A stretch of DNA of 57,659 nt from the NCBI GenBank assembly GCA_947491475.1, contig CANLKN010000007.1, forward strand, positions 1 to 57,659, written 5' to 3'. Below are positions 22,206 through 32,258 of this stretch, piece by piece (position 1 is the stretch's first letter; each line of letters begins with the position of its first letter). Made by a program: the position numbers and the translations under genes. Under the pieces are notes generated by a model that saw only the letters and a program-made list of their open reading frames with translations, did no database searches and was not told the origin of the DNA. Source of the DNA: Akkermansiaceae bacterium (GTDB lineage Bacteria > Verrucomicrobiota > Verrucomicrobiia > Verrucomicrobiales > Akkermansiaceae).

Positions 22206-24080
22206 TCAGTGAACTGAAGGTTTGGTTTCCGCAGGGCTGGATTGGCGGGGTTTTTCCCACTGCGGGATGAAGTCCTGCTCCGAATCGGGACGGCTGTATT
22301 CGTAGGGGCCACGGTAAACGGCGGGCTCGAAGGTGAAATTGCCATGGCCCGGAGGTGTGGGCGTGGCCCATTCGAGGGTGGTGGCGTTCCATGGATTGTC
22401 GCTCTCCACCTTACGGCCGGTCTTCCATGAGATGAAGAGATTGATGATGAATGGAATCTGGGCGAGCGCCAGGGTCCATGCTCCCATCGACATCAGGATG
22501 TTCATATCGATGTGCTGGGCCACGGTATTGGCGAAGACATTGCCCCCATCGCCGGTGGCGGCGGTGGCCTTGTCGAGGTAGGCGTCGCCACCATTATACC
22601 AGCGGCGGTGGAAACCGGCCATGCCTTGCAGCAGCATCGGGAAGAAGATGATGTTCATGCAGATCAGGCTGGGCCAGAAGTGCAGGTGATTGAGCCACGA
22701 GCTCATGTAGCGGCCGGTGATTTTCGGATACCAGTGCAGCACGCCACCGAACAAGCCGAACAGGATGCCTGGAGCCACCACGTAGTGGAAGTGGCCGATG
22801 ACGTAATACGTATCGTGCAGGTGGAGGTCGGCCAGATTGAAGGCGAGCGGCAGGCCGGTGAGGCCGCCGATACCGAACATCGGGATGAAGGCGCAGGCCC
22901 AGAGCATCGGCGGAGTGAAACGGATCGAACCGCCCCACAGCGAGATGAGCATCGCGGTGATGATGACGACGGACGGAATCGAAATGAGCACGGTGGTCGT
23001 CTGGAAGAAGGTGGAGACGGCTGCACCCATGCCGGTCATATACATGTGGTGGGCCCACACGATGAAGGAAAGGAAACCGAGAAGGAGGACCGAATAGACC
23101 ATCGACTTGTAGCCCCACAGTGGCTTGCGGGTATTGACTGGAATGATTTCCGCGACACAGGCGAATGCCGGTAGCAGTAGCACATACACCTCTGGGTGGC
23201 CGAGGAACCAGAAAAGGTGCTGAAAGAGAAGGGGAGAACCGCCGCCGGAGAGGTCGGCAAGGCCCTCGGTCTTGGTGAACAGGCCGGAGGGCATGAAAAA
23301 CGACGAATGCGCCACGCGGTCCATCAATTGCATGATCCCGGCCGCTTCCAGCGGCGGGAAGGCCAGCAGCAGCAGGAACGCGGTGACCAGCATCGCCCAG
23401 ACGAGAAAGGGCATGCGCATCCAGGTCAGGCCGCGGGCGCGCAGGTTGATGATGGTGGTGATGAAATTGACCGAACCGAGCAGCGAGGAAGTAATCAACA
23501 GCACCAAGCCGATGAGCCATTGCGTTTGGCCTGCCAGCCATTGGTTGACGATCTGGCCATCGGCAAAACCGGCCAGCGGCGAGTAGTTCGTCCAGCCGGA
23601 TTTGGCCGCGCCGGATTCCATAAAGAACGAGGCGCACATCACCAGACCGCCTGCCAGATAGACCCAGTAGGACGCCATATTGAGGCGTGGAAAAGCCATG
23701 TCCGGCGCGCCGATTTGCAGCGGGGTGACGTAGTTTCCGAAGGCTCCGAAGCCGAGCGGCACGATGCCGAGGAAGACCATGATCGTGCCGTGCATGGCAC
23801 CGAACATGTTATAGGTTTCGCCGGTCACCTTGCCGTCCTGAAGCCAGCGGGCTTTCCAGCCATCGCTGAAACACCAACTCATCCACTCCGGCAGTGGTTG
23901 GTGCGGGAAGGCGATGCTCCAGCGCATCACCATCATCAGGTAAAAGCCGAAGGCCAGAAACAGCATCGCGGTGATGCCATACTGGATACCGATCATCTTG
24001 TGATCTGTGGAAAAAACATACTTCCGGATGAATCCGGGGGCGTGGTGGTGTTCGTCGTGATGGGTGGCGTGGGCGCTCAT
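22206..24080 (-). CDS. coxA: Cytochrome c oxidase subunit I (aa3 type, A1-like)
   Basis: 624 residues, about 12 helices. All metal ligands are present: H97 (MHGTIM) and H432 for heme a, H430 (VIGHFHYVV) for heme a3, and H295, H344, H345 (GHPEVY, WAHHMY) for CuB, with the cross-linked Tyr299. The D-channel is intact (D127 in APDMAF, E297). The K-channel is not: the canonical P-T-G-x-K is P369-S-V-V-I373, so the lysine is Ile. This is a proton-pumping heme-copper oxidase working with the alternative complex III encoded upstream. A 184-bp AT-rich spacer (24081-24264) with a TATGAT box at 24168-24163 lies before it and could hold an internal promoter. Confidence 0.95.
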   Translation of the reverse strand: MSAHATHHDEHHHAPGFIRKYVFSTDHKMIGIQYGITAMLFLAFGFYLMMVMRWSIAFPHQPLPEWMSWCFSDGWKARWLQDGKVTGETYNMFGAMHGTIMVFLGIVPLGFGAFGNYVTPLQIGAPDMAFPRLNMASYWVYLAGGLVMCASFFMESGAAKSGWTNYSPLAGFADGQIVNQWLAGQTQWLIGLVLLITSSLLGSVNFITTIINLRARGLTWMRMPFLVWAMLVTAFLLLLAFPPLEAAGIMQLMDRVAHSSFFMPSGLFTKTEGLADLSGGGSPLLFQHLFWFLGHPEVYVLLLPAFACVAEIIPVNTRKPLWGYKSMVYSVLLLGFLSFIVWAHHMYMTGMGAAVSTFFQTTTVLISIPSVVIITAMLISLWGGSIRFTPPMLWACAFIPMFGIGGLTGLPLAFNLADLHLHDTYYVIGHFHYVVAPGILFGLFGGVLHWYPKITGRYMSSWLNHLHFWPSLICMNIIFFPMLLQGMAGFHRRWYNGGDAYLDKATAATGDGGNVFANTVAQHIDMNILMSMGAWTLALAQIPFIINLFISWKTGRKVESDNPWNATTLEWATPTPPGHGNFTFEPAVYRGPYEYSRPDSEQDFIPQWEKPRQSSPAETKPSVH

Positions 24081-24264
24081 GGTTCCGGCGTGAGGCGAGT
24101 GGTTAATCCCAAAAACGAAAAGTGAATAGCAAAAAATGCGTGGTCAGCTTTTTGGAATCAGGATCATACTGAAAAATTAGGCTTAAAAGAACAGGGAAAA
24201 GCGTGAGAGTAGTGAGATGGATGGATTGCGGAAAACGGCGCGTTTGGAGCAGCGGCCGGGTGGC

Positions 24265-25059
24265 TCAGGGAGCGGCAGCGGCAGCGGGAGCCGCAGTGAC
24301 GGGTGCCAGGGTGAGAGGATCCACCAGTGCCTTGGGATCGAGCGCTTCGCCGGGAAGAGCCTTGATGTGTTCGGCATTAAGCTCCTCGGCGGTGACTTGC
24401 TGGCCGACTTTCGCGCGTGCGGCGGAGATTTCCATGGCAGCCTTGGCCATTTCCACGGTGACGATATCGCCGGTGGAGTTGCCGAAATTATTGCGGACGT
24501 AAGTCATGATGCCGGCCAGATCCTCGGGACTGAGGCCCGCGCCTTGAGCAGCCATGCCGCCTGCGCCACCGTAGGTTTTGCCGGTGCTCGTCGGGCCGAC
24601 CAAGCCGTTGAGGATGATCATTGCAAGGCGGTCCGTTTCGCCGGTGGCCCATTCGGAGCCAACCAGTGAGGGGAAATTGGCACCGTCGCCTTTCGCATCG
24701 GGGCCGTGGCAGCCGTTGCATTTCACGGAATAGATTCTGGCACCCTTGGCCATGTAGGCGGCTAGGGCTTCCTTCGGTTGCGGACCGCTTTCCGCCACGC
24801 CTGGCGGCGGGGTGCGGACGTAGCCTTGCTGGAAAACCGCGCCGTAGTTGAAGAGTTTGCCAGCGCCGCCAAGGATGCCACCGGCGATCAGCAGGACCAG
24901 ACCGCAGGCGGCGATCAACCACAGGGAAATCGGCTCCGAGCCATTTTCAGCGATTCGTTTTTCGCGAACGCAAGCAGCGGCTTCGCGGGCCAGGCGACCG
25001 TGGGTCTCGGTCACGTTGATCGAGTCCTCAAGGTCGGGTTTCTGGTTGGGCAGAGACAT
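24265..25059 (-). CDS. Membrane-anchored monoheme cytochrome c
   Basis: 264 residues from ATG 25059. One helix at about 44-65 (ISLWLIAACGLVLLIAGGI) anchors a periplasmic cytochrome c domain with CNGCH; the distal Met is probably in GGMAAQG. A C-terminal Ala/Pro-rich tail ends the protein. The domain shares its closing motif, YVRNNFGN, with the cytochrome at 27370-28128, so the two are paralogues. They flank the CcoN/CcoO-like pair. It may be the electron shuttle that delivers electrons to CuA of CoxB. Confidence 0.85.
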   Translation of the reverse strand: MSLPNQKPDLEDSINVTETHGRLAREAAACVREKRIAENGSEPISLWLIAACGLVLLIAGGILGGAGKLFNYGAVFQQGYVRTPPPGVAESGPQPKEALAAYMAKGARIYSVKCNGCHGPDAKGDGANFPSLVGSEWATGETDRLAMIILNGLVGPTSTGKTYGGAGGMAAQGAGLSPEDLAGIMTYVRNNFGNSTGDIVTVEMAKAAMEISAARAKVGQQVTAEELNAEHIKALPGEALDPKALVDPLTLAPVTAAPAAAAAP

Positions 25060-25088
25060 GTCGGAAAGTGTGTGGGAAAATGTGGAAT

Positions 25089-25793
25089 TCAACTCTCGTC
25101 GTCTTTTTTCACAGGCGTGAAATTGAGGGAAGCAGGTACTGCGTGGTCCTTCTTGAGTGAGAGCAGGTAGGAGACCAAGGCCCTGGCATCGGAGTTTGGC
25201 ACCAACTCACGGTCTGGGCCGACATCTACGGGTAGGGCGTCGGTTGATGGATTGCCTTTGATTTCGCGTTTGCTAAAAAAGAACGGATGGGGCGGGCAGG
25301 TCGAGTTCCAGAGCTTTGGATTCAACTGCGGATTGTAGATACGAAGCAATAGCCACTGCTCGGGATCGACGCCAGTGGCGCGGAGGGCCTCCATGCGGTG
25401 ACCAAGGTTCGAGAGGTCCGGGCCCATCCGGGTGAGGCCGATGTGGGCGAAGGTTTCACCTTGGAAATCGAAGGCATTCGTTTCACGGCGGGTGTCGCCG
25501 CGCACGGGATCTTCTTTTTTTCCGCCCCAATCGGCGCGGTAGAGATCGTTGCCGGCATAGGTGGGGCGAATCACCTGGGTGTGGCAGAGGTAGCAGCCGT
25601 TTTCCGCATAGACTTTGGCGCCATGGGCCACGCGGCCGGTGCGCTTGGGGTTGAAGATGGCGGCGGTGTTTTTGGACTCAGGAAAGGGAACCGGCGCGAG
25701 ATCGCGCATCTTGAGGTAAGGGATCACGATGACGGCAAGCCATGCGACGCCGAAGCTGGCGGAGAGGCCGAGAATGAAGGTGCGGAGGCTCAT
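25089..25793 (-). CDS. CcoO-like monoheme cytochrome c (cbb3 subunit II homologue)
   Basis: 234 residues. An N-terminal helix (FILGLSASFGVAWLAVIVIPYL) is followed by YAENGCYLCHTQVIRPTYAG (heme site C67-x2-C70-H71 in two parts) and TRMGPDLSNLGHRMEALR, all characteristic of CcoO/FixO. At the usual distal methionine, the family motif S-x-M-P-x-Y-P-W-L-F reads S-T-C166-P-P-H-P-F-F-F, so Met is replaced by Cys, with a nearby His. This would change the heme potential. It is adjacent to a CcoN-like protein that has lost its active site. Start ATG is at 25793. Confidence 0.85.
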   Translation of the reverse strand: MSLRTFILGLSASFGVAWLAVIVIPYLKMRDLAPVPFPESKNTAAIFNPKRTGRVAHGAKVYAENGCYLCHTQVIRPTYAGNDLYRADWGGKKEDPVRGDTRRETNAFDFQGETFAHIGLTRMGPDLSNLGHRMEALRATGVDPEQWLLLRIYNPQLNPKLWNSTCPPHPFFFSKREIKGNPSTDALPVDVGPDRELVPNSDARALVSYLLSLKKDHAVPASLNFTPVKKDDES

Positions 25794-25801
25794 TAGGAGA
25801 A

Positions 25802-25835
25802 GATTGGAAATTTGAAATTTGAGATTTGAAATTTC
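25802..25835. repeat. 7-nt-period AT-rich array between ccoO-like and ccoN-like genes
   Basis: The plus strand reads GATTGGAA, ATTTGAA, ATTTGAG, ATTTGAA, ATTTCATC. It fills the 45-bp spacer and matches the arrays at 20499-20530 and 30121-30147. Confidence 0.75.
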
Positions 25836-25838
25836 ATC

Positions 25839-27341
25839 TCAGTGGACGGCGGCGTGACCGGGACCGGCATTGTCAATGTCGCCTTCCGCACCATGCGGGC
25901 TGGATGGGTGATGGCCGTGGACGAGCAAGGTGGGGTGGGTGCTGCGGCGCCCAAGGCCCAGCCACATCAACAGCAAATGGATGAAGAAGAAGATGTTGGA
26001 AAACAGGATGAGACACCACGAGAAAGTGATCGCGACCGAGTAGGGTTTGGCATATGCGGTGGCGCTTTCCCATGGTTGTTGCCAGTCTTCCTGGCCCATG
26101 CCTTGTTGCAGACCGCCGAAGATCGCCACCAGCGCCACGGTGATGATGCCATACACTGAGAACAGGAAGTGAACCTTGATCAAGCGCCGGGAGATCCATT
26201 CGCGGCGGGTGACACGCGGCACCACGAAGTAGGTGGCACCGAACATCACCAGCGTAAAGAACCCGTAGAGAGCGAGGATTTCAAAACCGTATCCGGAGAG
26301 CGTGAATTGGGTGAGCCTCAGTGAGGAGCCCGGCAGGTTGAGGATCACCGCGGAAACCGCCAGCACGAGAAGACCGGCGATGCCGGCGACGGTGAATCGC
26401 AGCGAGGGACTGGCAGCAAGGGTTTCCCGATCCGCGAGCATCGTGCGCAGCGTGTTGACTGCTGCGGCGCAGGCCGGCACGAACAACAGCGCGGTGGCGG
26501 CTGCTCCGAGATAGGGCAGGAAATAGGGAATCGGCGCGCCGGCGAGTTTTTGCATGCCAGCCCAAGGGGCGATGATCGCCAGCGACCAGAAACCGAGTTT
26601 GGCGAGCGAATAACTGAACACCGGGCGGCCCGTCACCTTTGGTGCGAGGTAATACGCGGTGCCCAATGCCACCGGAGTGAAAAACAGGAAGAGCATGCCG
26701 GAGCGGAACCAGGCGTTGATGCCGGCAGCCATCACCGGGTGACCGGGCAAACAATGCAGCAGCGTGTTAGCGGTCACATAGATCCATGGGAACCACAGCA
26801 TCGCGGCGAGCAGATACCATTGGGAAATGTAAACATGGCCTTCCGGGCGAACGCGGAACTGGATGAATGAACCAATGACAATTGCAAAATAACTTATCAA
26901 GAGGACCGGCCAGGCGAACGAAGGAAACTCCATCCACGGCATGCCGGTGCCGTGCCCCAGCAGGATGCCAACCACACCAATGGCGACACCGAGGTTCCAC
27001 ACATGTCCGGCGGTGAGGATGGTGCCCACCATGGTGCATTCCTTGCGCGAAAGCCGCGCCATCAGCCAGATGATCATCGCGAAGGCGGCCTGCATGCCCC
27101 AGCCATAGACCAGCGCATTGAGGTGGGCGGGAAAAACCCGGCCGTAGGTGGACAAGGGGCAGGACGAAAGGAAACCGGGGCTGTGAACTTTGGCGGAAGC
27201 GATCACTCCGAGGAAGATGGAAACCGCCAGCCAGAACGCGCCGCTGGTCAGGAAAAACATCACCGGATGGCGCAGCGAACGGTCGATCCCCGCACGCAAT
27301 AGCGCGTCCTGATCATGGGTGGTGGAAGTGATGGGAGACAT
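25839..27341 (-). CDS. CcoN-like protein lacking all oxidase active-site ligands
   Basis: 500 residues, about 12 helices, collinear with CcoN (cbb3 subunit I): FPAHLNALVYGWGMQAAFAM matches the first low-spin heme helix with H73, and YLAPKVTGRPVFSYSLAKLGFW matches the helix 6-7 loop. The catalytic residues are gone: CcoN WWYGHN is AWFRSG (CuB His to S214), AGPHHLHY is AGMQKLAG (CuB His pair to Q264/K265), and the heme-binding HVH is F353-E-I355. There is no histidine at all between 201 and 391. It cannot reduce oxygen or NO. Membrane fold, conservation of the frame and operon position argue for a retained non-catalytic role. Confidence 0.85.
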   Translation of the reverse strand: MSPITSTTHDQDALLRAGIDRSLRHPVMFFLTSGAFWLAVSIFLGVIASAKVHSPGFLSSCPLSTYGRVFPAHLNALVYGWGMQAAFAMIIWLMARLSRKECTMVGTILTAGHVWNLGVAIGVVGILLGHGTGMPWMEFPSFAWPVLLISYFAIVIGSFIQFRVRPEGHVYISQWYLLAAMLWFPWIYVTANTLLHCLPGHPVMAAGINAWFRSGMLFLFFTPVALGTAYYLAPKVTGRPVFSYSLAKLGFWSLAIIAPWAGMQKLAGAPIPYFLPYLGAAATALLFVPACAAAVNTLRTMLADRETLAASPSLRFTVAGIAGLLVLAVSAVILNLPGSSLRLTQFTLSGYGFEILALYGFFTLVMFGATYFVVPRVTRREWISRRLIKVHFLFSVYGIITVALVAIFGGLQQGMGQEDWQQPWESATAYAKPYSVAITFSWCLILFSNIFFFIHLLLMWLGLGRRSTHPTLLVHGHHPSSPHGAEGDIDNAGPGHAAVH

Positions 27342-27369
27342 CGGTTAGGAAAATGGGGAAAAGTGAAAA

Positions 27370-28128
27370 TCAAGGAGCGGTCAGCTCGGCAGCGGTGAGC
27401 GGCGGCTTGCCAACCTCACTGCGCAGGGCGGCCACTTGTTCGGGTTTCACGGCGGAAGCCTTGTTACCAAAATTGTTGCGCACATAAGTGAGAACCGCGG
27501 CGATCTGTTCGTCCGTTTGATAAGCGAGCGCGGCCATCGGCGCGGGGAAGTTGTATTCTTTTCCAGCAACCTTGATCGGCCCCTGAAGCCCGCGCAACTG
27601 GATGCGGATGAGATTGGAGACCGGGCCTGTAACCCACTCGGATCCCGCGAGAGGTGGGGCAATCGGGCCGCCTTCGCCATTCTGGCCATGGCAGGCCGCG
27701 CAGACCATGAATTGCACTTTGCCGATTTCCATCACCGCCGGATCGATGGGTTCGTTTGCGGCAGCAGCCGCGGCGTCGATGGCGGAGGTGTCCGGTGGTG
27801 GTGCGGCGGCGAGTTTTGCCGCGGTCGGCGAACCGGGCACCACTTGCTCAGGTTTCTCGACGGCGGCGGGCTTGGCGGCGGCGATTTTTGCGGCGACTTG
27901 AGGGATCGCGGCATCGATGGCTGCGGGCGGCAAGCTGGCGGCTTGCGCGGCCTCCACCTTGGCCTTGATTTCGTAGCGTGGCTTGGCGGCGGCATCTTCC
28001 AGCGTTTGGGGATCCTTGCGGTTGAAAAGCATGATCACTGCGAGCAGCAGCGCGAAGATCAGGAATGCGCCGAGCGCCCACCAGAAGGTGGTGAAGCGAA
28101 CGATCGGATTGTCGCGGTTGGGGTCCAT
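27370..28128 (-). CDS. Membrane-anchored monoheme cytochrome c
   Basis: 252 residues. An N-terminal helix (WWALGAFLIFALLLAVIMLF, about 16-35) and a long Ala/Pro-rich linker (40-130) lead to a single cytochrome c domain with CAACHGQNGEGGP; the distal Met is likely in APMAALAY. The order helix-linker-heme resembles CcoP with one heme domain lost. It shares the YVRNNFGN ending with the paralogue at 24265-25059. It lies between actF and the CcoN-like gene, so it probably accepts electrons from the alternative complex III. Confidence 0.82.
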   Translation of the reverse strand: MDPNRDNPIVRFTTFWWALGAFLIFALLLAVIMLFNRKDPQTLEDAAAKPRYEIKAKVEAAQAASLPPAAIDAAIPQVAAKIAAAKPAAVEKPEQVVPGSPTAAKLAAAPPPDTSAIDAAAAAANEPIDPAVMEIGKVQFMVCAACHGQNGEGGPIAPPLAGSEWVTGPVSNLIRIQLRGLQGPIKVAGKEYNFPAPMAALAYQTDEQIAAVLTYVRNNFGNKASAVKPEQVAALRSEVGKPPLTAAELTAP

Positions 28129-28146
28129 GTGCGGGTGAAAGAAGGA

Positions 28147-29457
28147 TCAGTTGGAAAGATTGGCGGACTCGAGGATGCGCGGGTCGCGGTTCGGATAGAG
28201 CGAATGCTGGCCGATGGCGCGCAGCAGGAAGAACAGGAAGGCGGCACCGATGGTGACGAAGGCGAGGATGTCGCCCCAGAACGCGCCGGGGATGGATACT
28301 TGGATGTCGCCGAAGACTTCGCGGTTGATATTGCCCAGCGAGATGCCGCGCTCGGGGATGCTGATGAGGTAGTGGTCGAGCACGTGCATGACCAGGGTGT
28401 AAATGGCCATGATCGAGAGCCATTTGGAATTCCGCTTGAGCCATGCCTGGAGCAGGATGACGAATGGGACGACGAAGTGGCCGAAGACCAGCGCGATCAT
28501 CGCGGTGTTCCAGTTGCCGGTGTTGCGGATGAGGAAATACGAGGTTTCCTCGGTGATGTTGGCATACCAGATGAGGAAATACTGCGAGAAGGCGATGTAG
28601 GCCCAGAACACGGTGAAGGCGAACAGCAGTTTGCCCATGATGTGGAAGTGCTCGGGACCGGTGACGTGCTTGAGGTGGCCCTGGCTCTTGAGCCACGCGC
28701 AAACCAGGATGATCACTGCCATCGAATTGAGAGCGGAACCGGCGAATAGATAAACGCCCCACATGGTGGAGAACCACTTGTAATCAAGTCCCATCAGGAA
28801 ATCGAAACCGGTGAAGGTGATGGTCAGCGCGAAGATGATGAGGGTGTAGGTGGAGTGGAAACGCGCCTGGAAAAGCCGCTTGGTGCCGGGGTTAGGATCG
28901 GTGTCCTGTGCGATGGAGAGTTTCCGCAGGCCGATGATCACCAGGCTGAGGCCGATGCCCCAGAAGATGACGCGGCCATACCAGAACGGCAGGTTCATAT
29001 ACCAATACTTGGCATAAAGCAGATGGTCCACATGGTGGAGGTGCTCTTTCACGGCACCTGGCGCGGCGCGGTGGGTGTTCATCCACTCGTAGAGGTATTG
29101 CTGGACTTCCGGGCAGAGCAGTGGAATGCCGAACAGGAACATCCACGGGTAGGTGGAGCCGAGGTTTTCAAAGGTGCGGCGTACGGAGGTGCCCCAGCCG
29201 GAATTCGACACATTGTGCAGCAGCGTCCAGAAGCAACCACCGATGGAGAGCGTGAGGAAAAAGTAAAACGCGAACAGCCAGGAGTAGGCGAACGAGCCGC
29301 TGATTTTCGCCGGGGCGAAGAACAGCAGGTAGAGACTGATGAGCGTGCCGACGGCGGCAATGGCCGCGGCGATGGTCTTCACCTTGGCAACCTTGGTGTT
29401 GTCGAGGTGATCGCCGTTGATGGCGATGTCTGCGGAAGTGACGTGGTGGTGAGCCAT
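28147..29457 (-). CDS. actF: Alternative complex III subunit F (NrfD/PsrC-like)
   Basis: 436 residues with about 10 predicted transmembrane helices. Position after actE and features such as GSFAYSWLFAFYFFLTLSIGG and the GHLKHVTGPEHFHIMGKLLF segment fit ActF, the second, smaller NrfD-type membrane subunit. In ACIII structures, ActC and ActF form the core, with quinol oxidation assigned to ActC and a proton path in both. It is separated from actE by 12 bp, indicating cotranscription. Confidence 0.88.
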   Translation of the reverse strand: MAHHHVTSADIAINGDHLDNTKVAKVKTIAAAIAAVGTLISLYLLFFAPAKISGSFAYSWLFAFYFFLTLSIGGCFWTLLHNVSNSGWGTSVRRTFENLGSTYPWMFLFGIPLLCPEVQQYLYEWMNTHRAAPGAVKEHLHHVDHLLYAKYWYMNLPFWYGRVIFWGIGLSLVIIGLRKLSIAQDTDPNPGTKRLFQARFHSTYTLIIFALTITFTGFDFLMGLDYKWFSTMWGVYLFAGSALNSMAVIILVCAWLKSQGHLKHVTGPEHFHIMGKLLFAFTVFWAYIAFSQYFLIWYANITEETSYFLIRNTGNWNTAMIALVFGHFVVPFVILLQAWLKRNSKWLSIMAIYTLVMHVLDHYLISIPERGISLGNINREVFGDIQVSIPGAFWGDILAFVTIGAAFLFFLLRAIGQHSLYPNRDPRILESANLSN

Positions 29458-29469
29458 TGCGATGGGAAA

Positions 29470-30117
29470 TTATTTGGAGGTTGCCTTGGCGGCTTGCAGC
29501 GTATGGATGTAGGCCACGATGGCCCAGCGGTCGCGCACCGGGATGTTGTAACCGTAGCCACTCATCAGGCCTTTGCCGTTGGTGATGACTTCGTAGAGGC
29601 GGCCGTCCGGGTAGCTTTCCTGGGTGAGGGCATTGAGTTTGGCGTTCGGGTTGGCGGCGACGGGCACGCCGTAGTTCGCGGTAATGCCGTTGCCGTCGCC
29701 GGAAGCACCGTGGCAAACCGCGCAATAGATCCCATAGCGCTCCTTGCCGCGCTGGATCAGTTCGGTGGCGTTTTCGGGAGTGAGACCGAGTTCCTCGGGC
29801 ATGCCATTGCCATAGAAATCGCCGATATGGCCGGTGTAATAATATCCGGCTTGTCCGCCGAACTCATATTCCGGAATGCCGCCGATGATGCGCTCGCCTT
29901 CGGGGTTGAATCCACGCGGCTGGGTTTGCGCGATGGGAAGCCGGCTGCCAAGACCGTCGGCGAAGAATCCAGAAGGCTTCTGGGCCTTGAGTTTGTCCTG
30001 CTCGTCCATGTCCGGGAAAATCCGGACCGGCGGCTTGGTGAACTTCTGCCCGCGCAAGCCGAAGATGCCGACGACAAGCAGCGCGATCAGAGCGTAGGCG
30101 AGGAAGAAATAGCGCAT
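29470..30117 (-). CDS. actE: Alternative complex III subunit E (monoheme cytochrome c)
   Basis: 215 residues. An N-terminal helix (YFFLAYALIALLVVGIFG) is followed by PPVRIFPDMDEQDKLKAQ, typical of ActE, and a cytochrome c domain with CAVCHGASGDGNG and a distal Met in GLMSGYG. ActE carries one heme c and is the probable electron exit from ACIII to the terminal oxidase or its cytochrome partners. It lies between actD and actF. Confidence 0.92.
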   Translation of the reverse strand: MRYFFLAYALIALLVVGIFGLRGQKFTKPPVRIFPDMDEQDKLKAQKPSGFFADGLGSRLPIAQTQPRGFNPEGERIIGGIPEYEFGGQAGYYYTGHIGDFYGNGMPEELGLTPENATELIQRGKERYGIYCAVCHGASGDGNGITANYGVPVAANPNAKLNALTQESYPDGRLYEVITNGKGLMSGYGYNIPVRDRWAIVAYIHTLQAAKATSK

Positions 30118-30120
30118 TAG

Positions 30121-30147
30121 GAATTTGAAATTTGAAATTTGAGATTC
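30121..30147. repeat. 7-nt-period AT-rich array between actE and actD
   Basis: The plus strand reads GAATTTGAA, ATTTGAA, ATTTGAG, ATTC and fills the 33-bp spacer. It belongs with the arrays at 20499-20530 and 25802-25835. Confidence 0.75.
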
Positions 30148-30150
30148 GGT

Positions 30151-30705
30151 TCAGTCCTCTTCTTCGACGAGTTCGATATTCGCTCCGCCGATTTCGGCGA
30201 GGAGTTCCTTGGTCTGATTGGGGCTGAATTTCGGGTCACGGGCCTCGATGGCGATGAAGAAACCATCGTCGGTGGCGCGGTGGAATTGCCTGCTGGCAAA
30301 CAACGGATGGTTGAGGCGCGGCAGCTGGATCAGCGCGAGCAGGCCGAAGAGCACGGTGAAACCGGAGAATAAAATGGTGAGCTCGAACATCACCGGAAAG
30401 AACGCTGGAATCGTGAAGATGTTCGCGGGCTTGGCCTGCACCACCGTCGGATAAATCACCACCTGCGTCGAGTAGGCCAGCGCGAAGGCGGTGGCGGTGC
30501 CGGTCATGCCGCCGAAAAATACGAACCATGGCAGGATCGAACGCTTGAGGCCCATCGCGCCATCAAGACCGTGGATGGGATAAGGCGAATAGCAGTCCCA
30601 TTTCCTGAAACCGGCGTCGCGGACTTTTTCCGCGGCCTTGTAAAGGGCGGAGGCGCTCTTGAACTCGGCGAGGTAGCCGTAAACGCGTTTGCGGGTGGTG
30701 CTCAC
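30151..30705 (-). CDS. actD: Alternative complex III subunit D (DUF3341)
   Basis: 184 residues. It begins KRVYGYLAEFKSASALYKAAEKVRDAGF and continues WDCYSPYPIHGLDGAMGLKRSILPW (in parts), the DUF3341/ActD signature. Two transmembrane helices follow (about 65-83 and 105-127). ActD is a non-redox membrane subunit of ACIII. It overlaps nothing and follows actC by 35 bp, a spacer filled with an 8-nt-period repeat. Confidence 0.93.
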   Translation of the reverse strand: MSTTRKRVYGYLAEFKSASALYKAAEKVRDAGFRKWDCYSPYPIHGLDGAMGLKRSILPWFVFFGGMTGTATAFALAYSTQVVIYPTVVQAKPANIFTIPAFFPVMFELTILFSGFTVLFGLLALIQLPRLNHPLFASRQFHRATDDGFFIAIEARDPKFSPNQTKELLAEIGGANIELVEEED

Positions 30706-30710
30706 TGTGT

Positions 30711-30740
30711 GAAATTTCAGTTTTTCAGTTTTTCAGATTC

Positions 30741-30750
<10 letters not shown>
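30711..30750. repeat. 8-nt-period array between actD and actC
   Basis: The plus strand reads TGTGAAATTTCAG, TTTTTCAG, TTTTTCAG, ATTCTCAG, CTTTTA. It continues into the last codons and stop of actC, so the C-terminus of ActC is encoded by repeat sequence. The ending matches that of the creB-creC array. Confidence 0.75.
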
Positions 30751-32219
<1,469 letters not shown>

Positions 32220-32258
32220 GGAAATGGGAATGGAAAGTCGTTAGGAAAGGCGGAGGGA

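Noticed and set aside
20523-23637. Open frames antisense or in other frames of coxA and coxC
   Set aside because: Low-complexity translations, no starts with context, fully overlapped by recognised subunits.
25839-27341. Functional cbb3 oxidase or NO reductase subunit
   Set aside because: All CuB/FeB and heme b3 ligands are absent, as is the second low-spin ligand.
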